A stretch of DNA of 64,000 bases, from IMG/VR virus record IMGVR_UViG_3300035670_000113, positions 1-64,000 of that record. One strand, written 5' to 3'. Positions within the stretch are counted from its first letter, which is position 1, and every line of letters starts with the position of its first letter. This DNA comes from a virus. Below the pieces are notes generated by a model. The model was not told where the DNA came from. It did no database searches and worked only from the letters and a program-made list of their open reading frames with translations. The translations under genes were made by a program, and so were the position numbers. Positions 49,235 to 57,833 of this stretch are shown here, one piece after another.

Positions 49235-49306
49235 AGCGGGTGGTGGGCAAGGAGTCCAAAGAGCCTCATAAGCTCTTATAGCACAATTCAATTTTGTGAC
49301 CCGCTA
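49235..49306 (+). tRNA. tRNA-Met (CAT)
   Basis: AGCGGGT/ACCCGCT acceptor, D-arm TGGG/TCCA, AGAGC-CTCATAA-GCTCT arm, T-arm CACAA-TTCAATT-TTGTG. Whether elongator, initiator or Ile-CAT type cannot be told. Confidence 0.8.
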
Positions 49307-49371
49307 CATGGACTTCATACAGCAACTAATAAATTTTTTCATTTGGAGAAAAAAAACCGAAGTCCGTATTT

Positions 49372-49484
49372 GCCGAGATAGCTCAATGGTAGAGCACTAA
49401 AAAATTTTAGTCAGTAGATTAGTATCAGCAATAACTATAACCTTTGCAGGGTAGTGGTTCTAGGTTCGACTCCTAGTCTCGGCA
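49372..49484 (+). tRNA. tRNA-Cys (GCA) interrupted by 41-nt insertion
   Basis: GCCGAGA/TCTCGGC acceptor and CTAGG-TTCGACT-CCTAG T-arm are perfect. The anticodon stem is split: CTA at 49397-49399, then 41 extra bases (49400-49440) including half of an ACTAAAA/TTTTAGT hairpin, then CC-TTTGCAG-GG-TAG. It is the only Cys tRNA in the window. Confidence 0.65.
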
Positions 49485-49605
49485 CTAGTCACATAGGAAT
49501 ATGTGACTCCCACAAGCCCATTGGCGGTGCAAACCAATTAAAAAACACTTCAGAGTTTTTACCGCATAGATTTTCTCAAGGACAAAAAAATCTATGCACA
49601 CTTAT
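49485..49605 (+). ncRNA. structured spacer RNA upstream of vWA gene
   Basis: AGTCACATA-GGAA-TATGTGACT is a perfect hairpin with a GGAA tetraloop; GCATAGATTTT (49564) pairs with AAAATCTATGC after 12 nt. Lies directly before tRNA-Gly and the vWA gene. Confidence 0.5.
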
Positions 49606-49613
49606 ATAGATTT

Positions 49614-49684
49614 GAGGCTATGGTCTATGGGTTGGGCCTCTGCCTTCCAAGCAGATGAACTGAGTTCGAGTCTCAGTAGCCTCT
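49614..49684 (+). tRNA. tRNA-Gly (TCC)
   Basis: GAGGCTA/TAGCCTC acceptor, TCTGC-CTTCCAA-GCAGA arm, T-arm CTGAG-TTCGAGT-CTCAG. Confidence 0.9.
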
Positions 49685-49775
49685 TAAGTTAGATTCCTAA
49701 CAGCAAACACAGGAAAAAAAATTCATTTTGAGAATTATATGTGGTTCAAATCCACAAAGAAAGGAATCAGGAATT

Positions 49776-51197
49776 ATGAACAACCTATTTAAGGCACTTA
49801 CTACAAAAGATACTTACACAGAAAATGGTATGCTAGCACACTCAACAACATCTAATCCACTATTGGACATGTTCTTCAAGATTGGAGCTACAAGACATCT
49901 AAGTGAAGTTGATATTGTAGATATCTTCTCAAAAGCATTTGCATATAATCCGACACTGGCTGTAAGATGCATGTTTTACAATCGTGATATTAGGGGAGGC
50001 CAGGGAGAAAGACGTTCATTCAGAGTCATGCTTGCATGGCTAACACAAAATTATCCTGAAACTGCTATAAACATCATTAAGTACGTTCCAGAATATGGTA
50101 GATGGGATGACCTTTTTTCTACTGTTGGTAATTCAAGAGTTTGGAAGGTAGCAACAGATTTTATTTTATTTAGTCTGAAGGCAGGAGATGCACTTTGTGC
50201 AAAGTGGATGCCTAGAGATAATAAGAAGTACAGAGAAATTGCAAATTATCTGGTAGAGACTTGGGGTATAACTCCAAAGCAGTATAGAAAGCTTATTGCT
50301 GGAAATACTAATGTAGTTGAGAGCCTGATGTGCAATGGATTGTGGAACAAGATTAATTATAACAGTGTTCCATCAAAGGCTTCTAATATCTACAGGAACT
50401 CTTTCAAGAGACACGATACAGAAAGATATAACGAATGGATTGATTCTTTGAGCAAGAAAGATACTACTTCAAAAATCAATGCCGGAGCTATTTTTCCACA
50501 TGATATTGTGAAGCCTTATTATGATGGAAAACCATTAGATAGAACTTTGGAAGAGCAGTGGAAGGCTTTACCAGACTACGTTTCTGAGGGTGTTTCTTTT
50601 CTTCCAATTTGTGATGTATCAGGCTCAATGAGCAGTTACGCAGTACTTGATAAGGCCATCACACTTTCTATTTATCTTGCAGAAAGAAATAAGTCCATCT
50701 TTAAAAATGGGTTTATGACATTCTCTGGAGATGCACACTTTGTACAAATTCATTCAAAATCATTGTATGCTAAGGTACAAGAGGTGCGTAATACTAGAAT
50801 TACTAGTATGTGGGAAAGCAATACAGATTTGACCAATCTTTTTAAAGTCCTTCTAGGACACGCTAGAGACGCTGAAGTGTCTCCAAGTGATATGCCTGAC
50901 ACACTGTTGATTCTGTCAGATATGCAATTTGACCCTTCATGGTATAACAGGAATCAAAGTGCTATGGAAATGATTAAAGAAAGTTACGAGAGATTTGGTT
51001 ATAAGTTCCCTAACATAGTTTTCTGGAACCTAAGATCCTCTGATAATGTTCCTGTGAAGGCAGATACTAAGGGTACTATACTAGTGTCTGGCTATAGTCC
51101 TAGCATTATGAAAAATGTTCTTTCAAATGAGTACACTCCCGTAAACATGATGCTACGTGTATTGAATTCAGATAGGTATAGTAAGATAACTTTATGA
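49776..51197 (+). CDS. DUF2828/vWA protein (Ro60/TROVE-like)
   Basis: The start is ATG 49776 (MNNLFKALTTKDTYT); the frame is open from 49728. 473 aa. Helical repeat N-terminal half with RDIRGGQGERRSFRVML, YGRWDDL (107-113), AKWMPRDNKKY and VPSKASNIYRNSF; vWA half with MIDAS DVSGSM (Asp280, Ser282, Ser284), SDMQFD (381-386) and VFWNLR. This is the DUF2828 pattern, a HEAT-plus-vWA architecture reminiscent of Ro60, which binds structured RNAs. Embedded in the tRNA and structured-RNA cluster. RNA binding is inferred. Confidence 0.75.
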   Translation: MNNLFKALTTKDTYTENGMLAHSTTSNPLLDMFFKIGATRHLSEVDIVDIFSKAFAYNPTLAVRCMFYNRDIRGGQGERRSFRVMLAWLTQNYPETAINIIKYVPEYGRWDDLFSTVGNSRVWKVATDFILFSLKAGDALCAKWMPRDNKKYREIANYLVETWGITPKQYRKLIAGNTNVVESLMCNGLWNKINYNSVPSKASNIYRNSFKRHDTERYNEWIDSLSKKDTTSKINAGAIFPHDIVKPYYDGKPLDRTLEEQWKALPDYVSEGVSFLPICDVSGSMSSYAVLDKAITLSIYLAERNKSIFKNGFMTFSGDAHFVQIHSKSLYAKVQEVRNTRITSMWESNTDLTNLFKVLLGHARDAEVSPSDMPDTLLILSDMQFDPSWYNRNQSAMEMIKESYERFGYKFPNIVFWNLRSSDNVPVKADTKGTILVSGYSPSIMKNVLSNEYTPVNMMLRVLNSDRYSKITL

Positions 51198-51559
51198 ATA
51201 ACAACATAGAATCAATTGAAGTTAATATTGATAATGAACTGAGCCTGTATCTAGTATACAGGCTTGGTTCTGCCTTATGCGGGATATGCAAGGTAACACA
51301 CCTTGAAACAGACATTCTTTTTATAGACACCCTTTATGTAGTTCCGTTCTTTAGGGGTAAGGGTATTGGAAAACATCTTGTACAAGCAGTGGTAGATATA
51401 GCGAAAGAAAACAATCTACACGGAGTATCTTTGGGGGTAGATGATTGTTTTTCAGGATTAGGTGCTTTCTACGAAAAGATAGGATTTAAAAGGGTTTATC
51501 AATACCCTAGTGATAATATGCATGCATGCATTTATTCAATTGTACTTGACAAAAACTAA
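51194..51559 (+). CDS. GNAT acetyltransferase-like protein
   Basis: The product is 121 aa; it overlaps the vWA gene by 4 bases. VVPFFRGKGIGKHLVQAV is the acetyl-CoA loop (R-G-x-G-I-G), FYEKIGFKRVYQY the C-terminal strand motif. It may acetylate a protein, tRNA or small toxin. The gene's end overlaps a promoter for downstream genes. Confidence 0.8.
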   Translation: MNNNIESIEVNIDNELSLYLVYRLGSALCGICKVTHLETDILFIDTLYVVPFFRGKGIGKHLVQAVVDIAKENNLHGVSLGVDDCFSGLGAFYEKIGFKRVYQYPSDNMHACIYSIVLDKN

Positions 51560-51574
51560 ATAGTATGGTATAAT
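51546..51574 (+). promoter_or_regulatory. consensus promoter abutting tRNA-Leu
   Basis: TTGACA (51546), 17-bp spacer, TATAAT (51569-51574). tRNA-Leu begins at the very next base, so transcription from this site would start inside the tRNA. Confidence 0.75.
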
Positions 51575-51656
51575 GGGGACGTGGTGGAATTTGGCAGACA
51601 CGCATGCCTTAGGAGCATGTGACTAGTTCGTGAGGGTTCAACTCCCTCCGTCCCCA
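51575..51656 (+). tRNA. tRNA-Leu (TAG)
   Basis: GGGGACG/CGTCCCC acceptor, CATGC-CTTAGGA-GCATG arm, variable arm, T-arm GAGGG-TTCAACT-CCCTC. Confidence 0.9.
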
Positions 51657-51673
51657 CTACAGAAAGGATTTTT

Positions 51674-53548
51674 ATGTCACTAAATTATATTCAAGACCTG
51701 AAAGGAGTAAGTGATTTTCTCATCAAACTAAATGATAGTGAGGTGTTGGGATTTGATACTGAAACAACAGGTCTTGATCCATTTAATGACAGACTTATAT
51801 TAGTACAGTTTTCATTCAAAAATAATGATGTTTATGTAATAAATGTTAGGAATATAGGTTACGACCATTGTAAGAGTATTTTTGATAAGATAAATCAATT
51901 AAATATAAAACTTATAGCCCACAATGCTACATTCGATATAAAGTTTATATACACGCATTTTGGTATTATGTTAAAGAATGTTCATGATACTATGGTAGCA
52001 GAGGCAATTTTGACAGCGGGACTTGGAAAGTTTAAAATGTCGCTGGCAGAAGTGATACACAAATATATTGGGGTTGAAATAACAAAGGATACAAGAAAGG
52101 ATTTCTTTAACTTTCCAGAGAATTCTGTAGTCTCGTATGAAATGGTAGCATATGCTGGAATAGATGTTATCCATCTTATGAATATATATAAATTACAGAT
52201 GAAAGCAATGGAAGATTCTAAATCTTTAGATGTTTATAATCTGGAAATGATGGTTATTCCAGCTGTAGCCAGCATGGAGATCAATGGTGTATCCATAGAT
52301 GCTGATAAATGGAAGGCATTAGTAGAAAAAGCCGAGATAGATGTAAAAGAACTGGATATAAAGATTAGAGAGTTTTTTGTGGAAAACTCTAAGATTTCTG
52401 GAAAGACATCTTTAGAGGTTGCTCATATGTTTAAGATACCAGTTAAACTAAAAAGAGATATTGAAGCATTAAGTATGATAGTGGATGCTAGCAATATAAA
52501 AAAGTGGTTAGTAGATAACATAAATCTCGGTTCTCCAAAACAACTTAAAACATGCTTACATAATGTTGGTATAAAAGTAGCAGATACAAATGAGAAAACA
52601 CTAAGAAAGTTACCAAAAAATGAAGTTATAGAATTGATATTCAAGTATCGTGAGTATGATAAGAAAATAACATCATTTGGAATGAACATACTAGAGCTTG
52701 TTAATTCTAAGACTGGTAGGATACATACACATTATTCTAGCATAGGAACAGCCACCGGAAGGTTTTCTTCTTCCGTTCCAAACATGCAACAGATTCCATC
52801 AACCAATGACTATAGAAATGCCTTTATAGCTGGTGATGGAAAAAGTTTTGTTGCTATGGACTATTCACAACAAGAGTTAAGGCTTGCAGGAGCAATAAGT
52901 AACGAGGATAAGTTTATCGAAGCTTATATTAATAATACTGACTTGCACCAATTAACAGCATCATTACTTTTTGGTATTCCATTAAACAAGGTAGAAAAAA
53001 GTCAAAGAAGCATAGGCAAGTCTATAAACTTTGCTATTCTATACGGCACAACAGATTATGGTCTTAAATATAATCTTGATGTGTCTATGGAAGATGCAAG
53101 ACGTTTTATTAACAACTTCTATAATGGCTATCCAAAACTGGCAATGTTTAAAGCCTATGCAGAGGAACGTATTATAGAGTTGGGTTTCTCCGTTACCCCA
53201 CTTGGTAGACGCAGATATTTTACACCTAGACCAATGTTTATTACTCCAGATGAACTTGAGAAGTATTATGGAAAACTAAAGCGTGAAGGATTCAATCATA
53301 TTATTCAGGGTAGTGGTGCAGATATAACAAAGATGGCACTGCAGAGAATGTTCTTTGAGAACCCATTCGGAGACAAGTTCAAACTTATTCTTCAAGTACA
53401 TGATGAGATTGTAACAGAAGTTGACGATAGTGTATTAGAAGATGGTATAAAGTTTATGAAGAGTATTATGGAGCAGGTAGAACAGAGATTTTTGGGTAAA
53501 ATTCCAGCAGCAGTTGATTATAAAGTTGGAAAGATGTGGAGTAAATAA
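51674..53548 (+). CDS. polA: family A DNA polymerase with 3'-5' exonuclease domain
   Basis: The product is 624 aa, no 5' nuclease domain. Exonuclease: FDTETTG (Asp28, Glu30), AHNATFDIK (Asn84, Asp88), YAGIDV (Tyr160, Asp164). Polymerase: SSVPNMQQIPS, motif A VAMDYSQQELR (Asp396), motif B RSIGKSINFAILYG (Arg445, Lys449), motif C HDE (576-578). It copies phage DNA with proofreading. ATG after AGAAAGGATTTTT. It leads the replication block with RecA and DnaB. Confidence 0.95.
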   Translation: MSLNYIQDLKGVSDFLIKLNDSEVLGFDTETTGLDPFNDRLILVQFSFKNNDVYVINVRNIGYDHCKSIFDKINQLNIKLIAHNATFDIKFIYTHFGIMLKNVHDTMVAEAILTAGLGKFKMSLAEVIHKYIGVEITKDTRKDFFNFPENSVVSYEMVAYAGIDVIHLMNIYKLQMKAMEDSKSLDVYNLEMMVIPAVASMEINGVSIDADKWKALVEKAEIDVKELDIKIREFFVENSKISGKTSLEVAHMFKIPVKLKRDIEALSMIVDASNIKKWLVDNINLGSPKQLKTCLHNVGIKVADTNEKTLRKLPKNEVIELIFKYREYDKKITSFGMNILELVNSKTGRIHTHYSSIGTATGRFSSSVPNMQQIPSTNDYRNAFIAGDGKSFVAMDYSQQELRLAGAISNEDKFIEAYINNTDLHQLTASLLFGIPLNKVEKSQRSIGKSINFAILYGTTDYGLKYNLDVSMEDARRFINNFYNGYPKLAMFKAYAEERIIELGFSVTPLGRRRYFTPRPMFITPDELEKYYGKLKREGFNHIIQGSGADITKMALQRMFFENPFGDKFKLILQVHDEIVTEVDDSVLEDGIKFMKSIMEQVEQRFLGKIPAAVDYKVGKMWSK

Positions 53549-53889
53549 TGAAAGGCTGTAAAAATTGTTTCGATGGATATTTATCTGAAGAAATAGTAGA
53601 GTATGTTACAGAGGATATGGCTAAAGATGCTGGAGACCCTTCCTTAGCTGGATCTGTTTTTAGAAAGCACATTCATTATTCTTTATGTCCGTGTTGTCAC
53701 GGTAGCTTTGATGCGTGTAAAGCATGTGATACTGAACATTGGGTTAACAGATACAAAAATTGCTCTCCTTATAAATTCCCAATAGAGTTATGGGATAATG
53801 GTAAATGCTCCAGATGTGGTGATACTATTAAAGATACTGGACATGTATGCAAGGATATAATAGCACTTCTTAAAGAAGAGGACAAATGA
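53548..53889 (+). CDS. Cys-rich zinc protein
   Basis: The product is 113 aa. Cys pairs KNC, CPCCHGSF, CKACD, CSRCGD (about eight Cys). It starts on the last base of the polymerase stop and overlaps RecA by 4 bases, so it belongs to replication. Probably DNA-binding. Confidence 0.55.
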   Translation: MKGCKNCFDGYLSEEIVEYVTEDMAKDAGDPSLAGSVFRKHIHYSLCPCCHGSFDACKACDTEHWVNRYKNCSPYKFPIELWDNGKCSRCGDTIKDTGHVCKDIIALLKEEDK

Positions 53890-54908
53890 CAAAAAGTGAA
53901 ACATTTCTAGATAAAATATTTGAAGAATTTGATGAAAGAGTTGTTGTAAATGAGGAAAGAAAGGTAGACGTAATTCCTACAGGGAGTTTAGCATTGGACA
54001 TGTCCATAGGAATTGGTGGAATACCTAGAGGTAAGATCACAGAAATCTATGGTAGTGAAGGTTCTGGGAAGACCACCCTCGCTCTAAGTATCGTAAAGAG
54101 CTGCTTAAGTATGGGGGAAAAAGCACTATACATAGATGCTGAAAACATGTTGGATTACAGCATGTTAAAGACAATGATTGGAGAAGCCTATGGGCAGGAA
54201 TCTCTTATCATTACTACACCGGAAACAGCGGAAGATGCATTTAGAATGGCGGAACTCGGTCTTGAATCTGGGGATTTTGCACTTGTTATTATAGATTCAA
54301 TAGGTGCTCTAGCCCCTAAAAAGGAAAAAGAGGATGACTTTGCAGATGCCAATGTAGCCCTTGTTCCAAGAATGGTATCAAAATTCTTGAGAAGAAACGC
54401 TACTGGTGCTGTAGCTAGAAACAATGTTGCACTAGTACTTCTTAATCAGGTTAGGGACAAGATAGGTGCATATATGGCATCTTTTGAAACACCTGGAGGT
54501 CACGCCCTAAAACATTTTTCATCCCTTAGAATTTCAATGTCCAGAGGTCAGGAAATCAAGGTAGGAAAAGAGACTGTAGGAATACTAACAAAGTTTACCA
54601 TTAAGAAAAATAAAATGTCAGCCCCATTTAGAGGGTACTTTACTCCAATTCTTTTTGGAAAGGGTATTGATACATATGCTGATGCAGTTGACTTTTGTTC
54701 TATGTTAGGAGTTATAAAGAAAAGTGGTTCCTTCTACAAGTTTGAAGGAGAAACTCTTGGACAGGGTAAAATAGCCTCAGCAGATTATGTAAAGAGTGTG
54801 CCTGGGATGCTTGACAAATTACGTGAAAAGGTGTATAATGTGTTGAATCAGAACACATCCATAGACCTTGAAAATATGGAGGAAGTTGAGGAGGAAGAAA
54901 ATGAATAA
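53886..54908 (+). CDS. recA: RecA recombinase
   Basis: The product is 340 aa. Walker A GSEGSGKTT (56-64), Walker B LVIIDSIGA, then LIT-type and NQVRDKIG loops as in RecA. Homology searching and strand exchange for phage repair and replication. Acidic C-terminus EEVEEEENE. Overlaps the next gene by 8 bases. Confidence 0.93.
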   Translation: MTKSETFLDKIFEEFDERVVVNEERKVDVIPTGSLALDMSIGIGGIPRGKITEIYGSEGSGKTTLALSIVKSCLSMGEKALYIDAENMLDYSMLKTMIGEAYGQESLIITTPETAEDAFRMAELGLESGDFALVIIDSIGALAPKKEKEDDFADANVALVPRMVSKFLRRNATGAVARNNVALVLLNQVRDKIGAYMASFETPGGHALKHFSSLRISMSRGQEIKVGKETVGILTKFTIKKNKMSAPFRGYFTPILFGKGIDTYADAVDFCSMLGVIKKSGSFYKFEGETLGQGKIASADYVKSVPGMLDKLREKVYNVLNQNTSIDLENMEEVEEEENE

Positions 54909-55233
54909 ATCGCTTTCGGTTGAAAGGTTGTACTCTTTGGGGGACTATAAGAATATTAAATTTTCTGATACAATTACAGATATTCCTGGGCATGTAGCTC
55001 TTGACCAGGATGTTATGAAATTGTTATCTTATTTACAAATAGTGGATATTGAATTATCCTTTAATAGATATAAGGAATTAGTAACCAGAGCTGGAACAGA
55101 GAAGTCTGAAGATATCCTCGCATTTCTGGAGGAAGAAAGAACCCTTACGTTTCAAAATCTGGTTGACAGATTAGCAGATAAACATGGATACGGCGATTCA
55201 GCAAAAGCCGTAGTATTAAAAACACCAGAATAA
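54901..55233 (+). CDS. 110-aa hypothetical replication protein
   Basis: ATG 54901 (MNKSLSVERLYSLGDYKNIK). The SLGDYKNIKFSDTITDIP segment is frequent in phage replication operons. Helical C-terminal half. Role not known; may interact with RecA or polymerase. Confidence 0.5.
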   Translation: MNKSLSVERLYSLGDYKNIKFSDTITDIPGHVALDQDVMKLLSYLQIVDIELSFNRYKELVTRAGTEKSEDILAFLEEERTLTFQNLVDRLADKHGYGDSAKAVVLKTPE

Positions 55234-55251
55234 GAAAAGGAGTATAATAAA

Positions 55252-56031
55252 ATGCCATTCGCAGATACAAAGAAACCAGAGTATTCCAATAATAAAAAGA
55301 CTCAGTTCATGAGTTTGGATGCCGGAACATATTTGGTTAGAATTCTAAACACAGAGGCACATGATACATACACACACTATATCAATAGAGCTACAGTAAT
55401 GTGTCTTGGAGATGATTGTCCAATTTGCAGAAATAATCAGCGTATTATCATGGAAAATCCTGACCATTTCAGGGAAGAGAAGGGATACTCTTCAAAGTCC
55501 AGACGCTATGCTGTAAATGTTCTTGACAAGACACCTGTTAGAATTTGTCCAAAGTGCAACACTGAAAACGTAAATGTACCAGGAAAGTCTCCAGTATGTA
55601 AAGCATGCAATGAGATGCTGGTATCAGTAGAGCTTAAGCCGTCAAATACAGTTAAGGTATTGTCAAAAGGCGTTAGTCTATTTGACCAATTGAATAGTAT
55701 TGATTTGGCAGTTCTAACTGAGACTGGAGAGCCAGTAGGAATTACTAATTATGATATTACGTTTGTTGTAAGTGGGACAGGAAAAAGCAAGTCCATCACT
55801 GCTATTCCAAGTACAAACTCAAATGCACCTATTCCAGATGGACTGGAATTACATGACCTGGAATCCTCAGTTATTAAGCTGACACCAGATGAGATGCTAG
55901 ATGTTCAGAGGGGAGTAACCCTTAAGGACATCTTTGCATCAAGGCGTGCAACATCTCTGGAAAAGGATATTGATAGTTCAGATATCGTAGCTGATGCCAG
56001 GGAACAAGTTCAAAATTTATTTAAGGAGTAG
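55252..56031 (+). CDS. single-stranded DNA-binding-like protein with zinc ribbons
   Basis: The product is 259 aa. OB-like core QFMSLDAGTYLVRILNTEA; Cys clusters CLGDDCPICRNN and CPKCNTENVNVPGKSPVCKACN; acidic-basic C-terminal part FASRRATSLEKDI. Layout resembles zinc-containing phage SSBs (gp32-type). SD AAGGAGTATAATAAA. It sits between RecA and DnaB. Confidence 0.6.
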   Translation: MPFADTKKPEYSNNKKTQFMSLDAGTYLVRILNTEAHDTYTHYINRATVMCLGDDCPICRNNQRIIMENPDHFREEKGYSSKSRRYAVNVLDKTPVRICPKCNTENVNVPGKSPVCKACNEMLVSVELKPSNTVKVLSKGVSLFDQLNSIDLAVLTETGEPVGITNYDITFVVSGTGKSKSITAIPSTNSNAPIPDGLELHDLESSVIKLTPDEMLDVQRGVTLKDIFASRRATSLEKDIDSSDIVADAREQVQNLFKE

Positions 56032-56033
56032 AA

Positions 56034-56237
56034 ATGCCTACAATTGATTACCTTTCCATTGGTGCTATCTTCACAGCAATTTACATTCTTCTAAAGTTCT
56101 TCTGGGCAGATTTCCCTCTAACCCAGGACCTGTTTGTTCAGGTTTGGGTAGCCATTCTTACACTGATTGGTTATAATATTACCGATAAGCCAAGAACAGC
56201 CCTAAAGGGATTTTTACAGAAAAAATTTAGTAAGTAA
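56034..56237 (+). CDS. 67-aa membrane protein
   Basis: ATG 2 bp after the previous stop, MPTIDYLSIGAIFTAIYILL, a second hydrophobic VQVWVAILTLIGYN, basic C-terminus. Two spans; holin-like or replication-anchoring, unknown. Confidence 0.45.
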   Translation: MPTIDYLSIGAIFTAIYILLKFFWADFPLTQDLFVQVWVAILTLIGYNITDKPRTALKGFLQKKFSK

Positions 56238-56242
56238 TTAAA

Positions 56243-56318
56243 GGTATGGAATGTGAAAGTCATGTATACGACCTTTTATAGGTACGAGAGATTATAGGTG
56301 CAAATCCTACCCATACTT
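56243..56318 (+). tRNA. possible tRNA-like element, anticodon-loop TTA
   Basis: GGTATGG/CCATACT (one G.U), D-like TGTG/TACG and T-arm ATAGG-TGCAAAT-CCTAC with a Phe-tRNA-like loop. A CGACC-TTTTATA-GGT(A)CG arm would give TTA (UAA reader) but with a bulge and T37. It could be a degenerate tRNA. Confidence 0.35.
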
Positions 56319-56353
56319 ATAGATTAAATCATTATTAAAGGAGGCACTGCCTT

Positions 56354-57421
56354 TTGAAGTACATATATAGTATCATTATAGCACTTGTACTGGTTTTTAA
56401 TACTGTCTCTTATGTAAGTGCAGATGATGGAATGGGGAATGGTGGAAGTCTGCAAAGAATTGTTTCAATAGAAAATAAAATTTTAACAAGAAAAGTAGAG
56501 CATTACTATTATAGTTTAGCAAGACAGGCATGGAACTTTAGACCTTTCTTCAGTATAAAAGCAGAAGATTACAAAGAATATTTTAGTGATGGGTTTCTTG
56601 ATGAAGCCGAGAGAAAATTACTTTACACTAATTATTATTCAGAAATGCCAAAAAGTTTTACATGCAGTGCTACACTTTATGGGTCTGATATAGGGGCTAT
56701 GAGAGAGGTTTTGTCTTATGGAGAATGGATACGCCAGCAAATGTCAAGGGGGTGGGTTCTTATAGGAAGTAGAAACTATGGATACCATGATAGTCTGGAA
56801 AAAGATTTGTCCTTATTTATACAGACCAATTATAGTTATAAAGATGATAGTGATGTTTTATTATCGAAGCAAGCCTCCCCACTTTATTTATATTTTGCGG
56901 ATGGTGGCAGACAAAAAGTTAGAAGGGATATAAAGAACCAGCCTGTTCCAGTAATATACTCTGAATTGAATTCTAGACAGAAAAGAATATATGACTTTAC
57001 ATCAGTAGGTACTGATATTGCCAGACATAGGTTTATATCCACAATTGATTATCAGCAGTCTACGGGAATTATAGAATCTTTAAACAGTGGTAAGTATATA
57101 GGGATTATATCATCAAAGTCTCCCAATGATTTTGGAAGAAGATTTATTTTATTCTTGAATAGAAATAATAGAATAGAATTTTTAGGTATAGTTCTCGTAG
57201 GAGGAGAGGCAAAAAGAGATGACTGGGTGGGATTTGGGAGTCCAACATCAAAATATTTCAAGCAGTTTCCTCTCGGTCTTAGGAATAGTGACGGACTATA
57301 TTGGGGAGCAGATATCCCAGTATCAATCTATGAGTACATTAAGGGTTGTGACGTTAATGATGAGGACTTTTGTTATGGGCCAGCATTAAATTTGATTTTT
57401 ATTGACCCAGATTTGGAGTAA
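56354..57421 (+). CDS. secreted protein of unknown function in replication block
   Basis: The product is 355 aa. TTG start with AAAGGAGG, which pairs with the following CCTTT. N-terminal signal peptide M-K-Y-I-Y-S-I-I-I-A-L-V-L-V-F, then VSADDG. The mature protein is soluble and Tyr-rich; no enzyme motif. Odd for a replication neighbourhood: an exported protein may affect the envelope or superinfection. Confidence 0.5.
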   Translation: MKYIYSIIIALVLVFNTVSYVSADDGMGNGGSLQRIVSIENKILTRKVEHYYYSLARQAWNFRPFFSIKAEDYKEYFSDGFLDEAERKLLYTNYYSEMPKSFTCSATLYGSDIGAMREVLSYGEWIRQQMSRGWVLIGSRNYGYHDSLEKDLSLFIQTNYSYKDDSDVLLSKQASPLYLYFADGGRQKVRRDIKNQPVPVIYSELNSRQKRIYDFTSVGTDIARHRFISTIDYQQSTGIIESLNSGKYIGIISSKSPNDFGRRFILFLNRNNRIEFLGIVLVGGEAKRDDWVGFGSPTSKYFKQFPLGLRNSDGLYWGADIPVSIYEYIKGCDVNDEDFCYGPALNLIFIDPDLE

Positions 57422-57422
57422 T

Positions 57423-57833
57423 ATGGAAGAAAATGCAGCTGAGACTTATTATAGGAAGTTGTCTGGAGCCACTAATCCAGCTACAATTTTATGTGATTTC
57501 TATAAAACTATAACAGGAAGGCCCTGGGGAAGATCTGAAATTATCATGTTTAATAAACTGATAAAAATATTCGGAAGGTACACAGTATTTTTTGCAGTAC
57601 TGGATTTAGCAAATGTTCAAGCCCTGTCTGCTTATCCATACAGGCTTTTATTTACAATATGTAAAAATAGGCTTGAAAAAATCAACCAAGTTGACCTTAC
57701 ATCAGCTACATCTACAAACTTGAATAAGAGTGCTGGTGCTATAGAAAAAGAAATAGAGAAATTAAAAAAGACCAAAAAGGTCGTTCACAATATTATAGAA
57801 GAAATGGAAAATGAGGATGACAGACACGATTAA
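57423..57833 (+). CDS. 136-aa hypothetical replication-associated protein
   Basis: ATG 57423 behind TTGGAG (longer frame at 57402). Helical throughout; C-terminal coiled coil EKEIEKLKKTKKVVHNII. It overlaps the DnaB gene by 23 bases, so may be its loader. Inferred. Confidence 0.5.
   Translation: MEENAAETYYRKLSGATNPATILCDFYKTITGRPWGRSEIIMFNKLIKIFGRYTVFFAVLDLANVQALSAYPYRLLFTICKNRLEKINQVDLTSATSTNLNKSAGAIEKEIEKLKKTKKVVHNIIEEMENEDDRHD

Noticed and set aside
49776-51197. Classical Ro60 orthologue
   Set aside because: The motifs fit DUF2828 better than bacterial Rsr; described as Ro60-like only.
56243-56318. Confident ochre suppressor tRNA
   Set aside because: T37 and a bulged anticodon stem, and TAA is used freely as a stop in this phage.
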